A stretch of DNA of 5,568 nucleotides, from positions 1 to 5,568 of the forward strand of contig JAQBOT010000005.1 in the NCBI GenBank assembly GCA_028287885.1, read 5' to 3'. Both the position numbers and the translations under genes were made by a program. The first letter of the stretch is position 1, and each line of letters begins with the position of its first letter. Below are positions 1-4,807 of the stretch, one piece after another. The DNA is from Pedobacter sp. Its GTDB lineage: Bacteria > Bacteroidota > Bacteroidia > Sphingobacteriales > Sphingobacteriaceae. The notes beneath the pieces were generated by a model, which saw nothing but the letters and a program-made list of their open reading frames with translations, did not search any database and was not told the origin of the DNA.

Positions 1-120
1 TTGAATCTTGAAGAAAAAATCCGACTATTTGCAAGCGAACGCGCAAATTTCTACTTGATCCTTAGAATTAATGAGGGCAAGCTTACCAGTAGTGACTTTA
101 CTTTGCAGCCACATCATTGA
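1..120 (+). CDS. C-terminal end of an unidentified protein (5' partial)
   Basis: Frame 1 is open from the first base of the window to a TGA at 118-120, giving 39 visible residues. The other two + frames close quickly. The visible tail contains the segments EEKIRLFASERANFYLILR and NEGKLTSSDFTLQPHH: a charged, probably helical stretch followed by a short polar end. I do not recognise the family, and no catalytic motif falls in the visible part. Most of the gene lies outside the window, so length and start cannot be judged. The tail could also be a remnant or a chance open frame, since 39 codons is short. No clear terminator follows the stop. Confidence 0.45.
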   Translation: MNLEEKIRLFASERANFYLILRINEGKLTSSDFTLQPHH

Positions 121-406
121 TTACGAATTTTCAAAAAACAAAGACACCGAAGACAGAGTGTATAATCAACTCACTTCGAAGAGTGATTAGAATTGCAAGT
201 CCCGTGCTGAGAAGAAAAAAAGGAGCAAAATTACTCATATTGAGGACTTTATCTGCAGAATGCCTCCAAACATCTTTTTTTAAAAACATTATTAAGAGGC
301 GTTCATTTGATTAAATCTTGTTGGAGTATCATGACATTGGAGTTCGTATTGAACATACATCCACATGTGCGACGTAAATACTCGAATTTGAGATATCTTT
401 GTTCCA
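121..406. other. non-coding gap upstream of the helicase gene
   Basis: These 286 bases lie between the end of the partial first gene and the helicase start. A 65-codon frame beginning at a TTG (117) spans part of the gap, but it is basic, low in recognisable structure and resembles no family I know, so I do not call it. I see no tRNA, no convincing terminator after base 120 and no transposon ends. The last 15 bases contain the probable helicase promoter element. A weaker match, TTCATTTG (302-309), differs from TAnnTTTG at one fixed position. Confidence 0.5.
394..401 (+). promoter_or_regulatory. probable Bacteroidota -7 promoter box for the helicase gene
   Basis: TATCTTTG fits the Bacteroidota primary-sigma -7 consensus TAnnTTTG at every fixed position. 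It ends 5 bases before the ATG at 407. No clear TTG or TTTG -33 element lies about 19-21 bases upstream, so support comes from the -7 box alone. If it is used, transcription would begin at or within a few bases of the ATG, giving a leaderless or nearly leaderless mRNA. A chance match is possible in AT-rich DNA. Confidence 0.4.
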
Positions 407-2317
407 ATGCAATATTTCAAAGATTTGATGGCGCTCTTGAAGGTAGAGCGTGAGGAAGACTTAACACTATACCAAAACTTAACTGAAAAAACTTCTGCGG
501 CCGAAAGACGGGAAAATGGGGTGTGCTGGTTTCCCATAGCCATCCGAGGTACCGAAATAGGCAGGGGCGACTATATCACGTTAGAGGTTGAAAGGACCAG
601 CAATTTAGATATAAGCACTCAGTTTCGCTCTGGTTCATCCGTTCAACTATTCTCAAATCACGACCCCAAACATGACCGCCTTGAAGGTACCGTTGCTTAC
701 TTGACCTCAACTCGGATGAAAGTTAATTTATTAACTGACGAGCTTCCTGACTGGTCTCGCAATGGTAAACTTGGCATTGACCTCTTGTTTGACAACAACA
801 GTTATGTTGAAATGGAGAACGCGCTTAAGGATGCAGATAAACTTAGGGAATCGGAAGTAATTGGCGGAAGGTTAATAAATATCCTTACCGGAAAAGATAA
901 GCCGACATTTAAAGTTGATAAAGATCTTATTACAGTCCCTAAGGTAAATCCGCAACAACAACTAGCAGTAAACAAAATTCTTGCTGCAAATGAACTGGCG
1001 ATTGTCCATGGTCCTCCAGGTACTGGGAAAACAACTACCCTAATTGAAGCTATAAAAGCCTTAACACAACAACAGCGCGGTAAAATATTGGTTGTAGCGC
1101 CAAGCAACACCGCTGTAGACCTACTCAGTGAGAAAATGTCCGAAATTGGGCTAGATGTCGTACGTATCGGTAACCCTGCTCGTGTCTCCGCGAAGATGCT
1201 CAGATTGACGCTGGATAATAAAATGGCGGAACATCATAACCACAAAGATATTAAAGCGTTGAAAAAGCAAGCTGGCGAACTGAAGAACATGGCTCATAAG
1301 TATAAGCGCAACTTCGGGAAGTCGGAACAGGAACAACGCAAAGCTCTATTTGCTGAGGCGCATCGCATTATGAAAGATGTTGAAAAGACAGAGCAATATA
1401 TTATTGATCAGGTATTGGCATCAGCGGACGTAATTACTGCTACCTTGGTTGGAGCCAGCCACTATACGATTCGCGACCTACAATTCCATACTGTAGTAAT
1501 TGATGAAGCTGGACAAGGTTTGGAGCCCGCGTGTTGGATTCCGATCCTCCGGGCAGAAAAAGTTGTATTCGCAGGCGATCATTGCCAACTCCCTCCTACC
1601 ATAAAATCTCTTAGTGCCGCAAAAAGTGGATTGTCCACAACGTTATTTGAAAAATGTATAGTAGCGCATCCTGTGGCTGTGGTCTTGTTGCAAGAACAGT
1701 ATCGCATGCATGAGGATATCATGGGCTACCCATCTCAGGTATTTTATGGAAACAAGTTATTGGCATCTGCCTCCGTAAACCATAAGGTACTGTTTATTGG
1801 AGACGAGCCATTGGAGTTCATAGATACTGCAGGCTGTGGGTTTAATGAGAGATTAGAAGGTACCAGCGTGAGCAATCCGGAAGAAGCAACCTTTGTATTA
1901 AAACATTTAAGCTTATACGTCGACAAGTTAACTAAACTGTATACAATGGAGAACTTTCCGACGATCGGTGTGGTTTCTCCTTATCAACAGCAGATAAAAA
2001 CGCTAAAGGAATTGATTCCTTCATCCCCGTTACTTGCAGAACATATGCAGAAGATTACAATTAATACCATCGACAGCTTCCAGGGTCAGGAGCGCGATGT
2101 GATTTACATCAGCTTAACACGGAGCAATGCGGAGCGAAACATTGGTTTTCTCGCAGACATTAGGCGGATGAATGTGGCAATGACGAGGGCAAAGAAGAAA
2201 CTTGTGGTGATTGGTGATAGCGTGACACTCTCCCGACTACCATTCTATTCAAATTTCATTTCCTATGCCGACGAAAAACAAACCTATCACAGTGCCTGGG
2301 AGTTTGTAGATGAGTAA
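407..2317 (+). CDS. SF1B DNA/RNA helicase, UPF1/IGHMBP2-like (COG1112 type)
   Basis: A complete 636-aa superfamily 1B helicase, expected to be a cytoplasmic ATP-driven translocase on single-stranded nucleic acid, with 5'-to-3' polarity by family. Residues ~1-150 form a beta-rich N-terminal region typical of Bacteroidota members. The core motifs follow in order: Q motif VNPQQQLAV (Q184), Walker A GPPGTGKT (202-209), motif Ia APSN (231-234), Walker B DEAGQ (366-370, the UPF1-type DEAxQ), motif III GDHCQLPP (390-397), the QYRMH signature (431-435), motif V with QGQERD (559-564) and motif VI with MTRA (592-595, arginine finger R594). Residues ~260-340 are charged and helical and probably form the accessory insert between motifs Ia and II. 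All catalytic residues are present and the length fits the family. ATG 407 is the only usable start, because an in-frame stop lies at 389-391. No Shine-Dalgarno is seen, which is normal in this phylum. The gene converges on the WYL gene. The biological substrate cannot be read from sequence. Confidence 0.93.
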   Translation: MQYFKDLMALLKVEREEDLTLYQNLTEKTSAAERRENGVCWFPIAIRGTEIGRGDYITLEVERTSNLDISTQFRSGSSVQLFSNHDPKHDRLEGTVAYLTSTRMKVNLLTDELPDWSRNGKLGIDLLFDNNSYVEMENALKDADKLRESEVIGGRLINILTGKDKPTFKVDKDLITVPKVNPQQQLAVNKILAANELAIVHGPPGTGKTTTLIEAIKALTQQQRGKILVVAPSNTAVDLLSEKMSEIGLDVVRIGNPARVSAKMLRLTLDNKMAEHHNHKDIKALKKQAGELKNMAHKYKRNFGKSEQEQRKALFAEAHRIMKDVEKTEQYIIDQVLASADVITATLVGASHYTIRDLQFHTVVIDEAGQGLEPACWIPILRAEKVVFAGDHCQLPPTIKSLSAAKSGLSTTLFEKCIVAHPVAVVLLQEQYRMHEDIMGYPSQVFYGNKLLASASVNHKVLFIGDEPLEFIDTAGCGFNERLEGTSVSNPEEATFVLKHLSLYVDKLTKLYTMENFPTIGVVSPYQQQIKTLKELIPSSPLLAEHMQKITINTIDSFQGQERDVIYISLTRSNAERNIGFLADIRRMNVAMTRAKKKLVVIGDSVTLSRLPFYSNFISYADEKQTYHSAWEFVDE

Positions 2318-2339
2318 CTCTCCGCTGCTTATAGAGGTT

Positions 2340-2352
2340 GTAGGTAACCTAC
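2340..2352. repeat. 13-bp palindrome at the convergent gene junction
   Basis: GTAGGT and ACCTAC flank a single central base, giving a perfect 6-1-6 inverted repeat. It sits in the 31-bp gap between the helicase stop and the WYL-gene stop and overlaps the latter (2349-2351). A one-base loop cannot form a good RNA hairpin and no T-tract follows on either strand, so it is not an obvious intrinsic terminator. It may be a protein-binding palindrome or chance. Confidence 0.3.
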
Positions 2353-3401
2353 TCCGGCTGGCTAATATTTGTATAAGCAAGCGGCTCATGCTTTGCTTTG
2401 TTTATGAGTTTTAGTTGTTCGTTGTAAAGGCCAATGAGTATTTCCGGTTCAAGAACCTTGACATTCCCCATCCACTGGAAGATCCACCCTAGAAGTTCAC
2501 GATTAACTCCGCAATTTAATTCTAAACGTAAGTTGCCGCTGGGCAACTCTTCGAAGCGCTGTGATTGATGCCAATTGTGCATTTTGATATACTGGCCTGT
2601 AATTGATGAAAATTCTAGTGCGATCTTGTAGACTAAATCGTTTATATTTTGGGTAATCCCGAAACGGCTTTTCAAGTTCTCTTCTAAGATCAAATGGCTC
2701 TTTTTAAATTGGAAGGTTTGATTGCTTAAAGTATAACCTTGAATTTGATAAACGTCCAATACCAGGCACTGCTTTGTTGTCTGTATCATGCCTGCAACAA
2801 AGAAACTGCCGCGGTGATAAATAATCTTCATAGGATCAAATACAATCGGAAAAGTTAGCGAACGATATAGGGAGACAGAATCTCCGTTGTATTTGCTGAT
2901 AATAAGACTACGGTGATTTGCCGTCGCCCACAAAATACTGTCCAGCCGCGACTGAAATTGCTCATTATATGGTATTTCAAAGAAGTGAGTGTTAAGCAAA
3001 CTTAAACGATCTAAATTGGCATTGTTTTCAACCTTGCTGTGATATAGATGATCAGCCAAAAGCCTTCTAAGTTTAACCAATGACTCCTTACGGCCAATTG
3101 CCAGCCCAGCAGGTATGGTCATGTTGCTAATTAATAAAGTATCAATATCGTAGCTGTTTATTTGTTCTGCATTTACATTTTTATTGATTAGCCACATGAT
3201 GCGATTGAACTCCATCTTTCTTTGTTCCAGCTTTTCGCCCGCTCTTAAAAAATACTCACCAACTTCCTGCATGTCCCGATACAGCTGTCTGCTACTTACC
3301 TGGACACCGAGTTCTGAGAAATACAGCTTCAAAGATTCAATAGTTTGTGGTAGTTCATTCAATAGTATTGTGATTCTTTTTAGCCGCTCTAATTGCTTCA
3401 T
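2349..3401 (-). CDS. WYL-domain transcriptional regulator (HTH-WYL-WCX)
   Basis: A complete 350-aa cytoplasmic DNA-binding regulator. Residues ~1-55 form a winged-helix/HTH of the DeoR-like type seen in WYL proteins, with the probable recognition helix around SSRQLYRDMQEV (36-47). A helical linker (55-150) follows, then a WYL ligand-binding domain (~155-230) and a C-terminal WCX extension (~248-335) containing GWIFQWMGNVKVLEPE (305-320), very typical of WYL regulators. The signature Trp-Tyr-Leu is degenerate here: the matching strand reads SFFV (199-202) in RGSFFVAGM, so the ligand contacts may differ. WYL domains are known to bind nucleic-acid or nucleotide-type ligands, and some members control phage-defence or DNA-damage genes. 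What this one controls is unknown. It is transcribed alone, divergent from the PAS gene and convergent with the helicase. ATG 3401 gives a complete HTH and is a good start. A palindrome 22 bp upstream is a candidate autoregulatory operator. Confidence 0.88.
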   Translation of the reverse strand: MKQLERLKRITILLNELPQTIESLKLYFSELGVQVSSRQLYRDMQEVGEYFLRAGEKLEQRKMEFNRIMWLINKNVNAEQINSYDIDTLLISNMTIPAGLAIGRKESLVKLRRLLADHLYHSKVENNANLDRLSLLNTHFFEIPYNEQFQSRLDSILWATANHRSLIISKYNGDSVSLYRSLTFPIVFDPMKIIYHRGSFFVAGMIQTTKQCLVLDVYQIQGYTLSNQTFQFKKSHLILEENLKSRFGITQNINDLVYKIALEFSSITGQYIKMHNWHQSQRFEELPSGNLRLELNCGVNRELLGWIFQWMGNVKVLEPEILIGLYNEQLKLINKAKHEPLAYTNISQPE

Positions 3402-3423
3402 GTTTGACGTTTAATGACAAAGT

Positions 3424-3436
3424 AGATTTTAAATCT
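3424..3436. promoter_or_regulatory. candidate operator palindrome upstream of the WYL regulator
   Basis: AGATTT and AAATCT flank one central T, forming a perfect 6-1-6 inverted repeat that ends 22 bases before the regulator's ATG on the minus strand. Just downstream on that strand is TACTTTG, one base shorter than the TAnnTTTG box. The position suits autorepression of the WYL gene, but this is inferred from symmetry and location only, and an AT-rich palindrome of this size can arise by chance. Confidence 0.3.
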
Positions 3437-3524
3437 GACTGGCGGAGTAACTTTTTAAATACCTTTATTGTAAACAAAGTCGATCTGCGACTAACGCTTT
3501 TAATCCAAGCTTATCTTTATCACC

Positions 3525-3578
3525 ATGCTGTTACAGCAAGACTGTAAGTATGTTGATCAAATTTATAACATTCAATAA
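3525..3578 (+). other. possible 17-codon leader peptide reading frame
   Basis: An ATG at 3525 opens a 17-codon frame, MLLQQDCKYVDQIYNIQ, that ends in TAA 11 bases before the terminator stem. Its first codons overlap the TGCTGT/ACAGCA palindrome. The position recalls a leader peptide before an attenuator, but there is no run of one amino acid and no ribosome-binding evidence. A chance frame is more likely. Confidence 0.15.
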
Positions 3579-3589
3579 CGCTCCTCTGG

Positions 3590-3619
3590 GCCGGACCAAT
3601 TTCTTTGGTACGGCTTTTT
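3590..3619 (+). terminator. intrinsic terminator with no upstream gene
   Basis: GCCG-G-ACCAA (3590-3599) pairs with TTGGT-A-CGGC (3605-3614) across a five-base TTTCT loop, with one G/A mismatch. TTTTT follows directly at 3615-3619. This is a standard rho-independent terminator for rightward transcripts. On the opposite strand no T-tract follows the stem. The nearest + strand gene upstream ends at 2317 with an opposing gene between, so the terminator must serve a transcript starting inside the intergenic region, attenuate the PAS leader, or be left from a lost gene. Confidence 0.65.
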
Positions 3620-3665
3620 ACTTTAGAAATAGCATCTAGAATACACGTAACACGCTTATTGTAGC

Positions 3666-3673
3666 TATAATTG
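3666..3673 (+). promoter_or_regulatory. possible promoter box for the PAS gene
   Basis: TATAATTG matches the Bacteroidota -7 consensus TAnnTTTG at all but one fixed base and also contains a TATAAT hexamer. It lies after the orphan terminator and 44 bases before the PAS ATG, a sensible leader length. No clear -33 TTG is seen upstream, so this is a weak call. Confidence 0.25.
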
Positions 3674-3717
3674 AGTGAGATTATTACGATATTCGCGCTT
3701 TGTAAATTTTATTTAAG

Positions 3718-4323
3718 ATGCAAAGCTTCGAAGAAACAAAAGATCTGTTACACAACTCCAGCCTTTATTACTTGATTTCAGTAGACATGAACAGCAATTA
3801 TTCCTATGTGAATAACCGTTATCATTCTGCTTTTAACGGGGTACACGGCAATCTTGTAGGCCAGCATTACTCGATTACTATGCATGAGGATGATCTTGAT
3901 GTTTGCAGGAGAGTTTCGGAACAATGCTTTACATTTCCTGATCGTGTGTTCCCAGCAATCATCAGAAAACATGATGGTAAAGGCGGCTATATAATAACAC
4001 AATGGGAATACAAAGCGCTCTTTGACGCTGATAATAAGCCTTCAGGTGTGTTTTGTATGGGTAATGACATTACCGAGTTCATGAAAGCCTCTATAGACCT
4101 GAAGCAGACCAAAGAATCGCTTATTGATGCCAAGCTCACATTAGCCCAAATCGCCTACATACAGTCGCATGTTGTACGTAAGCCAATAGCAAACATGCTA
4201 GGTTTAATGGTCATTTTAGAAACTATGGATGTGCCAGCAGATCTGAAAAGCATTATAAGTATGATGACTGATAGTGCGAAAGAGGTAGACAAAGCTATCC
4301 AAACCATGGCCAACCCCAGTTAG
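3718..4323 (+). CDS. PAS-domain protein with histidine-kinase H-box helix but no ATPase domain
   Basis: A complete 201-aa soluble protein with no signal peptide or membrane segment. Residues ~12-120 form a PAS sensor fold: YVNNRYHSAF at 30-39, a MHEDD turn at 55-59 and a closing strand WEYKALFD (96-103) ending in GNDITE (115-120), the usual PAS exit. A short coiled-coil (~122-142) leads into a HisKA-like helix, AYIQSHVVRKPIANMLGL (146-163), with the candidate phospho-acceptor H151, then a second helix (~172-196). The residue after His, usually acidic in active HisKA kinases, is Val152. The protein stops there: there are no N, G1 or G2 boxes of a HATPase domain in it or downstream, where a terminator follows, so this is not a frameshifted kinase. 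Short PAS/QSH proteins of this style occur in Bacteroidota. It may dimerise with, regulate or accept phosphate from other kinases (inference). ATG 3718 is chosen because the PAS fold starts soon after it. Confidence 0.82.
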   Translation: MQSFEETKDLLHNSSLYYLISVDMNSNYSYVNNRYHSAFNGVHGNLVGQHYSITMHEDDLDVCRRVSEQCFTFPDRVFPAIIRKHDGKGGYIITQWEYKALFDADNKPSGVFCMGNDITEFMKASIDLKQTKESLIDAKLTLAQIAYIQSHVVRKPIANMLGLMVILETMDVPADLKSIISMMTDSAKEVDKAIQTMANPS

Positions 4324-4339
4324 TGATGTTGTATAAATA

Positions 4340-4372
4340 AAAGCCTTATACCAGTAATTGGCATAAGGCTTT
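4340..4372 (-). terminator. strong hairpin terminator shared by convergent genes
   Basis: AAAGCCTTAT (4340-4349) and ATAAGGCTTT (4363-4372) form a perfect 10-bp stem. It is extended by CCA/TGG past one A/C mismatch and closed by the five-base loop GTAAT. On the minus strand the stem runs into a T-rich stretch (TTTTATTTAT, counting the T's that end the stem), a good terminator for the 79-aa gene that ends at 4393. On the plus strand the tail after the stem is only GTTGAATAGG, so termination of the PAS transcript is plausible but weaker. Confidence 0.8.
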
Positions 4373-4392
4373 GTTGAATAGGAGTCGAAAGA

Positions 4393-4632
4393 CTAAATCT
4401 GATCATCCGGCCCGATTTCTCCACCCTCTTCATCGATTCTCATGTGTTTATTTCCTGTGTTGTGACTAGGATCCAAAAAGTTGGATTGTTCAGAATCAGC
4501 ATTGCCGGCAGTCGTTTCTTGGGATGAGTCTTCCGGTTTATTTGAATTGCCAGTTGAATCCTGTTGTTTGGCGCTTTGCCCCTTTGCCGGATTGTTTTCC
4601 TCAGCTGGTTGATTTTCTTCTATATTGCTCAT
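4393..4632 (-). CDS. small acidic, intrinsically disordered protein
   Basis: A 79-aa protein of unknown function. It is almost entirely polar: by my count 10 Glu, 7 Asp and 10 Asn against 4 Lys and 1 Arg, with no Cys, Trp or Tyr and a single Phe, so a folded core is unlikely and the whole chain is probably disordered. There is no signal peptide or membrane segment. The last part (residues ~63-79), ending in DEEGGEIGPDDQI, looks more ordered than the Ser/Asn/Gln-rich front. I recall similar acidic tails in small hypothetical proteins of Sphingobacteriaceae, but could not search. That it is a real gene is supported by the strong minus-strand terminator 20 bases after its TAG. ATG 4632 is the natural start, with no Shine-Dalgarno. 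It lies on the same strand as the GH43 gene but 175 bp away, so joint transcription is uncertain. Confidence 0.7.
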   Translation of the reverse strand: MSNIEENQPAEENNPAKGQSAKQQDSTGNSNKPEDSSQETTAGNADSEQSNFLDPSHNTGNKHMRIDEEGGEIGPDDQI

Positions 4633-4807
4633 AGTTTAAAGATTAGTATTCTTATAACAGTTAATAGAAGCTTAAGTTCGAATTTTATTGCGCTACACCA
4701 AATTGCGCTACGCCAAATTGCGTTACGCCAAATTCAGCTTAGTCAACTTTACAGAAGCAACACGCATCAATTGATCAACGCTGCATGTTTGTGCAAGGCC
4801 CGAATTT
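4633..4807. other. intergenic region between the small acidic gene and GH43
   Basis: These 175 bases follow the GH43 stop and precede the 79-aa gene on the minus strand. They contain the 15-bp tandem repeats (4687-4731) and two overlapping palindromes, ATCAATTGAT (4766-4775) and TTGATCAA (4771-4778). No stem with a T-tract is seen after the GH43 stop. A + strand open frame across this area (4564-4872) is judged non-coding. Confidence 0.5.
4687..4731. repeat. three tandem 15-bp repeats
   Basis: Three adjacent copies of ATTGCGCTACGCCAA occur at 4687-4701, 4702-4716 and 4717-4731. The first has A instead of G at position 11, and the third has T instead of C at position 7. A fourth 15-base block (4732-4746) matches at about 10 of 15 positions and may be a decayed copy. 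Each unit has outer symmetry TTG...TA...CAA. There are no spacers, so it is not a CRISPR. It could be a slippage-made minisatellite, a binding-site array upstream of the 79-aa gene, or part of the GH43 mRNA 3' end. Confidence 0.75.

Larger units (their letters stand above)
3402..3717. other. divergent intergenic region with hairpins and an orphan terminator
   Basis: These 316 bases separate two divergent start codons (WYL regulator leftward, PAS protein rightward). Reading rightward they hold a 6-1-6 palindrome (3424-3436), a 5-bp stem (3478-3492, AGTCG/CGACT around ATCTG), a second 6-1-6 palindrome (3526-3538, TGCTGT/ACAGCA), a 17-codon reading frame (3525-3578), an intrinsic terminator (3590-3619) and a possible PAS promoter. 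Two boxes, TACCTTTA (3460-3467) and TATCTTTA (3512-3519), match TAnnTTTG at all but the last base. I see no tRNA, known riboswitch or transposon end. Confidence 0.5.

Noticed and set aside
117..314. 65-codon + strand frame from a TTG start
   Set aside because: It starts at a weak codon inside the preceding stop region, has a basic composition with no recognisable motif, and has no promoter or start signal. It looks like a chance frame.
802..1110. 102-codon minus-strand frame inside the helicase gene
   Set aside because: It lies wholly antisense to the helicase motifs, including Walker A, and its Ser/Cys-rich translation is typical of a shadow frame.
2318..2352. Intrinsic terminator between the helicase and WYL genes
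   Set aside because: The only strong symmetry (2340-2352) would leave a one-base loop, and no T-tract follows on either strand.
407..4323. A multi-gene defence system of helicase, WYL regulator and PAS protein
   Set aside because: Orientations alternate, each gene has its own spacing and signals, there is no nuclease, protease or membrane effector, and the helicase looks like a common Bacteroidota housekeeping-type family.
3718..4392. Frameshifted full-length histidine kinase
   Set aside because: No HATPase motifs occur in any frame after the PAS gene stop, and a strong terminator hairpin follows within 17 bases.
4687..4746. CRISPR array
   Set aside because: The 15-bp units are directly adjacent with no spacers, and no cas genes are present.
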